9,952 nt of DNA. Source: Lentisphaeria bacterium UBA1829 (GTDB lineage: Bacteria; Verrucomicrobiota; Lentisphaeria; Victivallales; UBA1829). How positions within the stretch are numbered: position 1 is the first letter of the stretch; each line of letters opens with the position of its first letter. Below are positions 1 through 6,776 of the stretch, piece after piece. A model generated the notes under the pieces. It had not been told where the DNA came from and made no database searches. It saw only the letters and a program-made list of their open reading frames with translations. The stretch lies in assembly GCA_002338895.1 (NCBI GenBank), contig DDJH01000099.1, positions 1 to 9,952 on the forward strand, read 5' to 3'. The position numbers and the translations under genes are program-made.

Positions 1-202
1 CCTGCGGACTGAAGCCGATCAGCACGCCGATCGACCAGCGGCCGGAAGCGGGACGCATATCGTAGGAGAGAGAACGGGCGGCTTCGAGCACCCGCCGCCG
101 AGTCTCGCTGCCGATCCGGGGATCCGCCGTCATCACCCGCGAGACGGTGGACTGCGAAACGCCCGCCGCCCGGGCCACATCGCGTCCGCTCACCCGTTTC
201 AT
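1..202 (-). CDS. LacI-family transcriptional regulator, N-terminal part (cut by window edge)
   Basis: Reading leftward from the ATG at 202-200, 67 codons are visible before the window ends. Residues 5-24 form the family's helix-turn-helix: [20 protein letters not shown], with recognition helix SQSTVSRVM. Residues 33-47 ([15 protein letters not shown]) are the usual third helix, and IGVLIGF (58-64) begins the periplasmic-binding-protein-like sensor domain. Proteins of this family bind palindromic operators as dimers and respond to a sugar or other small ligand; the ligand cannot be inferred because the sensor domain is missing here. The linker between Tyr47 and Ile58 is only ten residues and lacks the usual hinge-helix pattern (NxxARxL). 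A good SD (AAGGAGA on the minus strand, about 211-217) supports this start. The gene is divergent from the acetyltransferase at 406, which it might control. Confidence 0.88.
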   Translation of the reverse strand, partial: MKRVSGRDVARAAGVSQSTVSRVMTADPRIGSETRRRVLEAARSLSYDMRPASGRWSIGVLIGFSPQ

Positions 203-228
203 CTGAAAAATTCTCCTTTTTTCCGGAG

Positions 229-256
229 AATATAACTGTCCGATCCCCGATTGCAA
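229..256 (-). promoter_or_regulatory. Putative sigma-70 promoter of the LacI-family gene
   Basis: On the minus strand, TTGCAA (256-251) and TATATT (234-229) are separated by 16 bp. The -10 box lies 26 bp upstream of the ATG, so the leader would be only about 20 bases and would carry the SD. This is pattern matching only. Confidence 0.45.
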
Positions 257-337
257 ATTCCGATGCAGAAAAATGCACGACATCCTCCCCTTCTTCCTCC
301 GTCCGCGGTCCAGTTTCACGGTGCAATAAGGAAAAAC

Positions 338-366
338 TTGACTTTTCCACCTCCGCGTGCTACTCT
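338..366 (+). promoter_or_regulatory. Putative sigma-70 promoter of the Eis-like acetyltransferase gene
   Basis: TTGACT (338-343) and TACTCT (361-366) are separated by 17 bp. TGC immediately precedes the -10 box, giving an extended -10 element. It sits about 40 bp upstream of the ATG at 406 and is separate from the divergent promoter at 229-256. Confidence 0.5.
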
Positions 367-405
367 TCTCTTTCCAGGATATGATCTTGAGAAAGGAGGA
401 CGCCC

Positions 406-1602
406 ATGGGAATCAAAAAACTGAACGCCCGCCAGAATCTGAAACAATACAACGACCTGCTCCGCTACGCCTTCCAGGTGACGGAGAAACAGCTGCTGGA
501 ATACGGCTGGGAAAGCGAGGATATCCGTCAGTCCAAATTCCCTGTTCTGGAAAAAGCCCGCGTGCTGGGATGGTTCGACGGGGAGCGTCTGGCCTCTCAG
601 TTTGCGGTCTATCCGCTGAAGATGAATGTGCATGGAACCATTTACAATATCGGGTTTGTGACGAGTGTCGCCACCTATCCGGAATATACGGGACTCGGAC
701 TGATGTCCAAACTGATGCGCCGGAGTCTGGAGGAGATGCGGAAAAAAGGGGAATCGCTGGCGATTCTCTATCCGTTCTCGATCCCGCTCTACCGCCACCG
801 CGGCTGGGAGATCATCTCCGACAAGATGACCTTCCGCATCAAGGACAGTCAGCTCCCGAAACATCTGGAATCGGAAGGATACGTCCGGCGGGTGGAAACG
901 GAGAGTCCGGAACTCAAACGCCTGCACAACACCTTTGCGGCGCAGACTCACGGCTGTCTGCTCCGGAACGATCTCGCCTGGAAGGAGTACTGGCGCTGGG
1001 ACGTGGAAGACACCTCCGTGGCCGTCTACTACAACGCACAGGGCCAGGCGACCGGATACATGGTCTATCTGCTCCGGGAAAACGTCATGCACATCAAGGA
1101 GATGATCCATCTGGACCAGGACGCCTGGCGCGGACTGTGGAAATACATCAGCGCGCATGAATCCATGGTCGAAGAGGTCGTCGGCAACAACTATTCCAAC
1201 GAGCCGCTCGCATTCTGGCTGGACGACGGCGACATCCGGGAAACCATCCGTCCCTACATCATGGGCCGCATCGTGGATGTCCGCCAGTTTCTGGAACATT
1301 ACCGCTTCTCCCCCGGCACACGGGCGCGGGAGTTCGCCCTGGAGGTTCACGACCCCTTCCTGGAGTGGAACACCGGAACCTTTCTCGTCCGGGTCGACCG
1401 CCGCGGACGCTGCAAAGTCGAACAGGGAAGCGCGAAAAACACCGTCAAACTCTCCCTCGGCATGCTGACGACCATGCTCTTCAGCTACAAGCGTCCGCTG
1501 CTCCTCGAGAAGATGGGACGCATTCAGGCCGACAGCCGCACCATCGATCTTCTCGAATCCCTCCTTCCCCGTCAGAAAGCCTATATTTCCGACTACATCT
1601 GA
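406..1602 (+). CDS. Eis-like GNAT family N-acetyltransferase
   Basis: A 398-residue cytoplasmic protein with the length and layout of the Eis family: two GNAT-like folds followed by a C-terminal sterol-carrier-like domain, probably from about residue 285. The acetyl-CoA segment is [20 protein letters not shown] (85-104), followed by an amphipathic helix and the [15 protein letters not shown] stretch (121-135). Tyr129 there aligns with the tyrosine acting as general acid in Eis, and the protein ends in Tyr-Ile, consistent with the free C-terminal carboxylate used as base in that family. Relatives acetylate amines, including aminoglycosides in Mycobacterium, but the natural substrate is generally unknown, so no resistance role is claimed. 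Glu93 occupies the place of the usual Arg/Gln at the start of the pyrophosphate loop. A strong SD (AAAGGAGGA, 392-400) ends 5 bases before the ATG and settles the start. It is probably monocistronic, bounded by its own promoter and a terminator-like hairpin. Confidence 0.85.
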   Translation: MGIKKLNARQNLKQYNDLLRYAFQVTEKQLLEYGWESEDIRQSKFPVLEKARVLGWFDGERLASQFAVYPLKMNVHGTIYNIGFVTSVATYPEYTGLGLMSKLMRRSLEEMRKKGESLAILYPFSIPLYRHRGWEIISDKMTFRIKDSQLPKHLESEGYVRRVETESPELKRLHNTFAAQTHGCLLRNDLAWKEYWRWDVEDTSVAVYYNAQGQATGYMVYLLRENVMHIKEMIHLDQDAWRGLWKYISAHESMVEEVVGNNYSNEPLAFWLDDGDIRETIRPYIMGRIVDVRQFLEHYRFSPGTRAREFALEVHDPFLEWNTGTFLVRVDRRGRCKVEQGSAKNTVKLSLGMLTTMLFSYKRPLLLEKMGRIQADSRTIDLLESLLPRQKAYISDYI

Positions 1603-1622
1603 TCCGGGAAGGGAAACCCCGT

Positions 1623-1668
1623 CCGGGCGGAGAACCCTCCACCGCCTCCGCCCGGCCCCCTTGTTTTT
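1623..1668 (+). terminator. Probable intrinsic terminator after the acetyltransferase gene
   Basis: A perfect 10-bp GC-rich stem (CCGGGCGGAG at 1623-1632, CTCCGCCCGG at 1646-1655) encloses a 13-base loop. It is followed by five C and then TTGTTTTT (1661-1668). The T-rich stretch is five bases from the stem, which is less than ideal. The same bases include the -35 box of the next gene. Confidence 0.55.
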
Positions 1669-1688
1669 CCGGATTGCGATGGTATAGT
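1661..1688 (+). promoter_or_regulatory. Putative sigma-70 promoter of the 5'-nucleotidase/azlCD genes
   Basis: TTGTTT (1661-1666) and TATAGT (1683-1688) are separated by 16 bp, with TGG directly before the -10 box (extended -10). It lies about 41 bp upstream of the ATG at 1730. The -35 box overlaps the T tract of the preceding terminator. Confidence 0.5.
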
Positions 1689-1729
1689 ATCTCATACGGA
1701 ATACAACGAAATCAGACAGGATCTCTATT

Positions 1730-2659
1730 ATGGCATTCCAAATCGAGGACAAACTGGTGATCGGCGTTGCATCCAGCGCCCTTTTCGAACTGGATGAGGC
1801 GGATGCGGTCTTCCGCCGGGAAGGTCTCGCCGCCTACCGGGCGTATCAGCACGAACATCAGCACGACATTCTGAAAAAGGGCGTGGCATTCCCGTTTGTC
1901 AAACGGCTCCTGGCGATGAACCGCTACCACCCGGAAAGCCAGCCGGTGGAGGTGGTCCTTCTCAGCCACAACGATCCCGATACGGGACTGCGCGTATTCA
2001 ATTCCATTCAGCACTACAAGCTCAATATCATCCGCGCGGCGTTTACAACGGGGGATTCTCCGTTCAAATACATCCCGGCATACAATGTGTCGCTGTTTCT
2101 CTCGGCCAACGCCGCCGATGTGGAGAAGGCGAATGCCGAAGGATATGCCGCCGGACAGGTCCTCGCCAGCACCGCGGAAGACGATGAAAACGACGAGGAA
2201 CTGCGCATCGCCTTCGACTTCGACGGCGTCATCGCCGACGACAGCGCGGAATACGTCTACCAGAAAGGCGGAATCAACCGCTTTTACGAAACCGAAAAAG
2301 CCAAGGCCTCGATTCCCCATACTCCGGGTCCGCTGGCCGATCTCTTCGCCAAACTGGCCCGGCTCCGCGATCTGGAGGACGAACGGGCAAAAAATGAACC
2401 GGGATACCGGAGCCATATCAAAACGGCCATTGTGACCGCACGAAGCGCACCGGCGCATGAACGGGTTGTCACGACGCTCCGCGCCTGGAACATCAATGTG
2501 GATCAGACCTTCTTCCTCGGCGGAATGGACAAGGGACGGATCCTGGCGATTCTGAAACCGCATATTTTCTTCGACGATCAGGTGGATCCGCATCTGACGT
2601 CGGCGAGCCATTTTTCGCCGTCGGTCTACATTCCGATCAACGGCGGCGTGCTGAAGTAA
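1730..2659 (+). CDS. Cytosolic 5'-nucleotidase I (cN-I/NT5C1-like), HAD-type
   Basis: A 309-residue protein that resembles the cN-I family (vertebrate NT5C1A/B and bacterial relatives, Pfam 5_nucleotid) along its whole length. The N-terminal part has the family's LVIGVASSALFELDE (9-23), AFPFVKRLLAMN (53-64) and the stretch around HYKLNIIRAAFTTGDSPFKY (95-114). The catalytic HAD core has motif I AFDFDGVIADD (161-171; Asp163 nucleophile, Asp165 acid/base), motif II IVTARSA (234-240; Thr236), Lys268 in GGMDKGR, and motif IV HIFFDDQ (278-284). Family members hydrolyse nucleoside 5'-monophosphates, chiefly AMP, to nucleoside and phosphate with Mg2+ in the cytosol; nucleotide preference here is inferred. 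There is no signal peptide. The start has only a weak SD (CAGGA near 1716-1720). The 28-base gap to azlC suggests cotranscription, although no functional link between nucleotide salvage and amino acid export is evident. Confidence 0.88.
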   Translation: MAFQIEDKLVIGVASSALFELDEADAVFRREGLAAYRAYQHEHQHDILKKGVAFPFVKRLLAMNRYHPESQPVEVVLLSHNDPDTGLRVFNSIQHYKLNIIRAAFTTGDSPFKYIPAYNVSLFLSANAADVEKANAEGYAAGQVLASTAEDDENDEELRIAFDFDGVIADDSAEYVYQKGGINRFYETEKAKASIPHTPGPLADLFAKLARLRDLEDERAKNEPGYRSHIKTAIVTARSAPAHERVVTTLRAWNINVDQTFFLGGMDKGRILAILKPHIFFDDQVDPHLTSASHFSPSVYIPINGGVLK

Positions 2660-2687
2660 CGGCGGCGGTCCGGGTGGTGTGCAGAAA

Positions 2688-3395
2688 ATGAACAGGAGCG
2701 TCTGGAAGGCCGCATTTCTGGCCACACTTCCCGTTCTGGCGGGATACTCCGCAATGGGATGCGCGTTCGGAATCCTGCTGGACGCCAATGCGGGACTCGG
2801 CGCAGGATGGAGCTTCCTGATGAGTCTGACGATTCTTTCGGGAAGTCTGCAGTTCGCCGCGGTGGAGATCCTCAATGCGAATTTTCCGCTCTACAAGGTG
2901 GCGCTGCTGACGTTCTTCATCAACATCCGCTACGCGATGTACGGGTTTTCGCTGATCGAACGTTTCCGGGGCGCGGGATGGAAAAAACTCTACATGATCT
3001 TCGCGCTCACCGATGAGACCTACGCGCTGCAGGTCGAAAACAAAACGCCGGATCCGAACCGTTCCAACGACTACTGTTTTGCGGTGGCTCTGCTGAATCA
3101 GTGCTACTGGATCTTCGGCTGTCTGCTGGGAAGTGTCGCCGGGCGCTGGATGGATTTCAACAAGAAGGGGATCGACTTTGCGATGACGGCGCTCTTTCTG
3201 GTGATTCTGACGGAGCAGTGTCTGGAGAAGCGGAACCGGCTGCCGAGTCTGATCGGGGGCGCGGCGACCCTGCTGTGCCGGATTCTGTTCGGCGCGGACC
3301 GGATGCTGATCCCGGCGATGGTGCTGATGCTGACCGGTTTTCTGATTCTCCGCCGCCGTCTGGAGGACGGAGAAACGGAGGAGGCGCGGAGATGA
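2688..3395 (+). CDS. azlC: AzlC family amino acid exporter, large subunit
   Basis: A 235-residue hydrophobic membrane protein of the AzlC family, the large subunit of a two-component exporter for branched-chain and possibly other amino acids. The family hallmark lies in GWSFLMSLTILSGSLQFAAVEIL (roughly residues 39-61, first helices), followed by a helix ending in FFINIRYAMYG and by FALTDETYAL, all typical of AzlC. Several further helices lie in the C-terminal half and the tail is charged (RRRLEDGETEEARR). I chose ATG at 2688 because GGTGGTG (2673-2679), one mismatch from GGAGGTG, sits 8 bases upstream. An in-frame GTG at 2679 has no comparable site, but adding three residues cannot be excluded. 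The stop codon overlaps the azlD start as ATGA, so the two subunits are translationally coupled. The substrate is inferred from the family only. Confidence 0.88.
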   Translation: MNRSVWKAAFLATLPVLAGYSAMGCAFGILLDANAGLGAGWSFLMSLTILSGSLQFAAVEILNANFPLYKVALLTFFINIRYAMYGFSLIERFRGAGWKKLYMIFALTDETYALQVENKTPDPNRSNDYCFAVALLNQCYWIFGCLLGSVAGRWMDFNKKGIDFAMTALFLVILTEQCLEKRNRLPSLIGGAATLLCRILFGADRMLIPAMVLMLTGFLILRRRLEDGETEEARR

Positions 3396-3718
3396 ACGCC
3401 TGGACTCTGTTCGCTTCGGTGATGGTGATGGCGGCCGTGACGCTGCTGCTGCGGGCGTTTCCGTTTCTGCTGTTCGGCGGACGGAGACCGCCGGAAACGG
3501 TGCTCTACTTCGGACGGGTGGTATCGCCGGGAGCGATCGCGATGCTGGTGGTCTACTGTTTCAACGCCGTCGAGCCGCGGGAGTATCCCTTTGCGCTGCC
3601 GGAGGTGCTGGCGTCCGCTCTGGTGGTCGGTCTTCACCTGAAGTTCCGCAATCCCCTGCTCTCCATTCTCGCCGGAACGGCGGTCTACATGATTCTGGTC
3701 CAGAGGATCTTCGCATAA
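3392..3718 (+). CDS. azlD: AzlD family amino acid exporter, small subunit
   Basis: A 108-residue membrane protein of normal AzlD length. It has about four hydrophobic segments: residues 3-28 (ending LLLRAFPFLLFGG, a family signature), about 40-58 (VVSPGAIAMLVVYCFNAV), about 69-83, and 88-106 (PLLSILAGTAVYMILVQRIF). AzlD is the partner that AzlC needs to export branched-chain amino acids. The ATG lies within the azlC stop (4-base ATGA overlap), with GGAGGAGG (about 3377-3384) upstream as SD. It is the last gene of the probable nucleotidase-azlC-azlD transcript. No clear terminator follows; arms at 3703-3709 and 3740-3746 could pair across a 30-base loop but have no T tract. Confidence 0.88.
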   Translation: MNAWTLFASVMVMAAVTLLLRAFPFLLFGGRRPPETVLYFGRVVSPGAIAMLVVYCFNAVEPREYPFALPEVLASALVVGLHLKFRNPLLSILAGTAVYMILVQRIFA

Positions 3719-3750
3719 GGGGAAAATTCCTGAAAAATGGATCCTCATGC

Positions 3751-3778
3751 TTGAAATCCGCAAAGAAAATGATATGGT
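3751..3778 (+). promoter_or_regulatory. Putative sigma-70 promoter of the IclR-family gene
   Basis: TTGAAA (3751-3756) and TATGGT (3773-3778) are separated by 16 bp, with TGA before the -10 box (extended -10). It lies directly upstream of the AT-rich inverted repeat at 3779-3795. TAATAT at 3778-3783 is an alternative -10, but its spacing to TTGAAA is too long. Confidence 0.4.
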
Positions 3779-3795
3779 AATATTACAATAATATT
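3779..3795. promoter_or_regulatory. AT-rich 17-bp perfect inverted repeat, candidate IclR operator
   Basis: AATATTA-CAA-TAATATT has two perfect 7-bp arms around a 3-base centre. It starts immediately after the presumed -10 box and ends 12 bases before the ATG of the IclR-family gene, so a bound protein would block initiation. IclR-family regulators commonly bind short palindromes in their own promoters. The autoregulatory role is inferred. Confidence 0.45.
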
Positions 3796-3807
3796 GGAAA
3801 ATAAATC

Positions 3808-4557
3808 ATGCGGACGAAAAAACCATTGATCCAGGTTCTGGAACGGGCCTTCGACATACTGGAAATGCTGGGGCGGACGAAGAGGGCGTACCGCTCGTCG
3901 GAGATTGCGGCGGAACTGAATCTGAGCCAGCAGACGGTCAACAACCTTCTCCGGACGCTGTATGAACGGGGCTATCTCTCCCAGACGGAGCGCCGGGAAT
4001 ACCGTCTCGGGGGTCAGTGTTTTTATCTGGGGGCGTGCGCCGACCGGTGGCAGGAGGTGCGGAAAGAGACCGGAAAAGTTCTGCCGGAACTGCGGAAAGA
4101 GACCGGATTGACCGTCTTTGCCGGCGTTCTGGAAAACGACCGCCTCTTCTGCGTGGCCATGAACAACTGGAAGCCGGACCGGATCCCTCAGGACTGGACC
4201 GAGGAACTGCATTCCACCGCCAGCGGACGAATCCTGCTGAGCGCACTTTCCGAAATCGAACGGAACAAACTGTTCGCCCGCGGACGGCGCAAGAAAATGA
4301 CCCCCGCAACCGTCGTGGATCCCGGGGAACTGGAACGGATCTGCCAACAGACGGCAAAGGATGGATATGCGGAAATCCGGGGGCAGTCGCGTCCGGAGGT
4401 CTGTTCTCTCGCCGTCCCGGTGCGGGATCGGGCAGGAAAGGTGATCGCGGCGCTGGCGCTTTCCGGGCGGGAGGAGGAGTGGGAACGCATTCCGCTGGAA
4501 CGGAAACTGGAACTGCTCCGCCGCGCGGCGGAAAAGGTGAAGGTCGGATCATGCTGA
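3808..4557 (+). CDS. IclR-family transcriptional regulator
   Basis: A 249-residue protein of standard IclR length. The winged helix-turn-helix covers about residues 7-68: QVLERAFDILEML (9-21), then YRSSEIAAELNLSQQTVNNL (28-47) with recognition helix SQQTVNNLLRTLYERGYL, and a wing ending in YRLGGQ. The effector-binding domain (about 80-245) carries the expected HSTASGRILLSALSE (135-149) and SLAVPVRDRAGKVIAALALSG (200-220) signatures. Such proteins bind DNA as dimers or tetramers and sense small metabolites, often organic or aromatic acids; the ligand here is unknown. The ATG at 3808 has only a weak SD (GGAAA, 3796-3800). Its stop overlaps the start of the transporter gene by 7 bases, so the regulator probably controls that transporter and itself, perhaps through the inverted repeat just upstream. 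Confidence 0.9.
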   Translation: MRTKKPLIQVLERAFDILEMLGRTKRAYRSSEIAAELNLSQQTVNNLLRTLYERGYLSQTERREYRLGGQCFYLGACADRWQEVRKETGKVLPELRKETGLTVFAGVLENDRLFCVAMNNWKPDRIPQDWTEELHSTASGRILLSALSEIERNKLFARGRRKKMTPATVVDPGELERICQQTAKDGYAEIRGQSRPEVCSLAVPVRDRAGKVIAALALSGREEEWERIPLERKLELLRRAAEKVKVGSC

Positions 4558-5417
4558 CCGGATTTCTGCTCGCGGTGTTCACGGGGCTGACCTGGTGCGC
4601 AATCGGCATGGTGCTGAGCCGCTGTGCACGGGATCATTTCGATGCGGTGGCATACAGTCTGATCCAGGGGGCGGGAAGCGCGGTGTTCACGTTCCTGTGC
4701 TATGTGAACACTGCGGAGTTCGAGTTCCGCACGGCGTGGCCGCTGATTCTTCTGATCGTGGGGGCGGGGGTGGTGAACGGGAGCTCCCAGGCGTTTGTGA
4801 AACGGGCGATGAGCAGGGGACATCACGGACCGGTCTGGGCGATTTCCCAGTCGGCGCTGGTCCTGCCGTTTCTGTTCAGCTGCTTTGTGTTCGGAGAGAG
4901 GGGAACGGTGTTTCAGTGGGGAGGAACGGTGCTGATCGCGGCTGGAATCCTGATCCCGGTGGCGGGGGAGTTCCGAAGGGCGAGGGAGTGGTTCCTGCCG
5001 GCGTTTCTGTCGTTTCTGATGTTCGGACTATGCCAGGTGCTGTATCTGTTTCCGTCGCGGGAGACGATGTTTGCGGACCCGGCGCATCTGCGGCCGACTC
5101 TGGTCTGCCTCGGGAATCTGACGGGCTGGAGCCTTGTGGGAATCTGCCGCGGAACGAGGCCGGAATTCTCCAGAGCGGTGACACTGACGGGGATCGGGAT
5201 GGCGCTGCTGAGCGTGCTCAGTCTGAAAGCGTTTTTCGAGTCGCTCGACATTCTGACGCGCTGCGGACTGGGGGGAATCGGCATTCCGGTGGTGGTGGGA
5301 TCCAACATCGCATTTTTCGCGCTGTATGCGCTGGTGATTCTGCGGGAGAAAAACAAACCCCGCGACTGGGCCGGACTTGCGGCCGTCCTCGCGGGGATTG
5401 TGTGTATCGCGCTCTGA
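4551..5417 (+). CDS. EamA/DMT-superfamily-like transporter
   Basis: A 288-residue integral membrane protein with about ten hydrophobic segments, roughly at 3-22, 33-52, 62-78, 95-113, 120-138, 147-166, 181-199, 209-229, 240-264 and 272-288. This is the two-times-five helix arrangement of drug/metabolite transporters. Each half ends like an EamA repeat: AISQSALVLPFLFSCFVFGE followed by a GGTVLIAAGILI helix, and ALYALVILREKNKPRDWAGL followed by a closing helix. DMT proteins usually export or exchange metabolites; the substrate cannot be read from sequence, and similarity to named subfamilies is low enough that a sugar-uptake-like DMT protein is also possible. The ATG at 4551 lies inside the last codons of the IclR-family gene (7-base overlap), pointing to translational coupling. 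A longer in-frame opening upstream is only the overlap with the regulator gene. It ends 18 bases from the convergent bioA stop. Confidence 0.75.
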   Translation: MLTGFLLAVFTGLTWCAIGMVLSRCARDHFDAVAYSLIQGAGSAVFTFLCYVNTAEFEFRTAWPLILLIVGAGVVNGSSQAFVKRAMSRGHHGPVWAISQSALVLPFLFSCFVFGERGTVFQWGGTVLIAAGILIPVAGEFRRAREWFLPAFLSFLMFGLCQVLYLFPSRETMFADPAHLRPTLVCLGNLTGWSLVGICRGTRPEFSRAVTLTGIGMALLSVLSLKAFFESLDILTRCGLGGIGIPVVVGSNIAFFALYALVILREKNKPRDWAGLAAVLAGIVCIAL

Positions 5418-5435
5418 TCTGCAAAGAAGAGGCGG

Positions 5436-6776
5436 TCAGGAGCGGATCGTCTCGTTCAATGCGGCGATGGAGGCTTCGGTCATCCGGTCGAGAAGCGCAT
5501 CGGGAGTGTTCAGGGGTGGCAGGAAATAGAAACTGTCCCCGATCGGACGCAGAAGCACACCGTGCTCCACGACCTTCTTGAAGAACTCAAAGCCGATCCG
5601 CCGCTCCTTCGGGAAGGGCTTTCCTGTTGCGGGATCGACAATATCCGCGGCGACAGCAAATCCGATTCCCCGCAAAGCGGTCAGCGCGCCGGTCTCTTCC
5701 GCGACTCTCTCCATCCGGGCCCGCAGTGCGGGAGCCCTCTGTGCGACGGATTCGACAATCTTCTCATCCCGCAGCGTCCGGATCACCGCGAGAGCCGCCG
5801 CACATCCGGGCGCATACCCGGAATAGGTGGTCGAGTGCATGAAGGTCCGTCCGGAGGAGTAATCCGCGTAGAACGCGTCGAAGACTTTGGAAGAGGTCAT
5901 CACCACCGCCATCGGGGCGAATCCGGAGGTCAGCCCTTTGGAGAGCGTCATGAAATCGGGACGGATTCCGGCCCAGTCGCAGGCGAACCATTTTCCGGTC
6001 CGGCCGAATCCGGTGAAGATCTCGTCGGCGATCAGATGCACGCCGTTCTGATCGGCCCAGCGGCGCAGGCGGCGCAGAAGATCGGGGGAGTAGACGCGCA
6101 TTCCGTTCGCCCCCTGAATCACCGGTTCAAACACGATTGCCGCGAGCGTGGATGCATGCGGAGCGAGCCGCTGTTCCAGCACCTTCCACTGCTCCTCCGC
6201 CATGACATCCCAGTCGGGCGCGGAAGGACCGGTACGGTACGGGATCGGCTCCAGCTTCAGAATGGAGGGGACCAGATGTTCGAACGGTCTGGAATAGATT
6301 TCGCAGTCGCCGACGCCCATCGTGAGAACGGTTTCGCCGTGGTATCCGTTCCGCAGTCCGGCGAAGTGACACCTCTCCGGATGCCCGGTCTGCGCGTGGT
6401 ACTGCAGACTCATCTTCAGAGCGACCTCCACCGAGACGCTCCCGTTAGCGGCGATAAAGACGCGGTCCAGCGGCGGCAGCAGTTCCGCAAGCGTCGCGCA
6501 CAGTTCCGCCACCGGTTCCGCGGAACAGTTGGCCATAATCACATGTTCGAACTTCATCACCTGATCGAGAAACGCCTTGCGGACCGACGGATGGCCGTGT
6601 CCGAGACTTTTGCACCACCAGGAGCTGATGCCGTCGATCAGTTCCCGTCCGTCGCGCAGATAGAGCATCGAGCCGAGGGCGTGATCAATCAGCAACGGTT
6701 CATAATTCTCATAGTCCTTCATCTGGGTCGCGGGACGCCAGAAATGACGGAGATCTTTTTCCACAATCCGGTTCAT
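5436..6776 (-). CDS. bioA: Adenosylmethionine-8-amino-7-oxononanoate aminotransferase
   Basis: A 446-residue PLP-dependent class III aminotransferase matching BioA. BioA converts 7-keto-8-aminopelargonate to 7,8-diaminopelargonate in biotin synthesis, normally with S-adenosylmethionine as amino donor. Visible features: HFWRPATQMKDYE (11-23, BioA-type N-terminus), DGISSWW (48-54; the Trp pair lines the substrate pocket), NGSVSVEVALKMSLQY (111-126, phosphate-binding region), GYHGET (144-149; Tyr145), DEIFTGFGRTGKWFA (251-265; Asp251 binds the pyridine nitrogen), LSKGLTSG (278-285; Lys280 forms the Schiff base) and LLRPIGDSFYFLPP (408-421; Arg410 substrate carboxylate). The stretch HSTTYSGYAPGCAAA differs from the HGPTF motif of the E. 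coli enzyme, leaving slight doubt about substrate. The start overlaps the upstream TPR gene's stop by 4 bases. No bioB, bioD or bioF is present in the window. Confidence 0.85.
   Translation of the reverse strand: MNRIVEKDLRHFWRPATQMKDYENYEPLLIDHALGSMLYLRDGRELIDGISSWWCKSLGHGHPSVRKAFLDQVMKFEHVIMANCSAEPVAELCATLAELLPPLDRVFIAANGSVSVEVALKMSLQYHAQTGHPERCHFAGLRNGYHGETVLTMGVGDCEIYSRPFEHLVPSILKLEPIPYRTGPSAPDWDVMAEEQWKVLEQRLAPHASTLAAIVFEPVIQGANGMRVYSPDLLRRLRRWADQNGVHLIADEIFTGFGRTGKWFACDWAGIRPDFMTLSKGLTSGFAPMAVVMTSSKVFDAFYADYSSGRTFMHSTTYSGYAPGCAAALAVIRTLRDEKIVESVAQRAPALRARMERVAEETGALTALRGIGFAVAADIVDPATGKPFPKERRIGFEFFKKVVEHGVLLRPIGDSFYFLPPLNTPDALLDRMTEASIAALNETIRS

Noticed and set aside
211..230. TTCTCC/GGAGAA inverted repeat that could hide the SD of the LacI-type gene in a hairpin
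   Set aside because: One arm overlaps the likely -10 box, so it would not be present in the transcript; six pairs around an 8-base loop is also weak.
251..277. TGCA-containing repeats (251-256, 263-267, 273-277) upstream of the LacI-type gene as an operator array
   Set aside because: The units are only 4-5 bases, the spacing is uneven (12 and 10), and one is simply the -35 box.
316..1752. Long minus-strand open frame (478 codons) opposite the acetyltransferase gene
   Set aside because: It is in exact codon register with the sense gene and stays open because TTA, CTA and TCA are absent there. It has no SD and resembles no family, and the sense protein is convincing.
3703..3746. GAGGATC/GATCCTC arms after azlD as a terminator
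   Set aside because: The arms are 30 bases apart, one lies inside the coding region, and no T tract follows.
4017..4550. Upstream in-frame extension of the DMT-like transporter, as if fused to a 178-residue N-terminal domain
   Set aside because: This stretch is the IclR gene read in another frame (Arg/Gly-rich and featureless). The hydrophobic protein begins at 4551.
5418..5435. Bidirectional terminator between the convergent transporter and bioA genes
   Set aside because: The gap is 18 bases and contains no inverted repeat with a T tract; I see no terminator signal.
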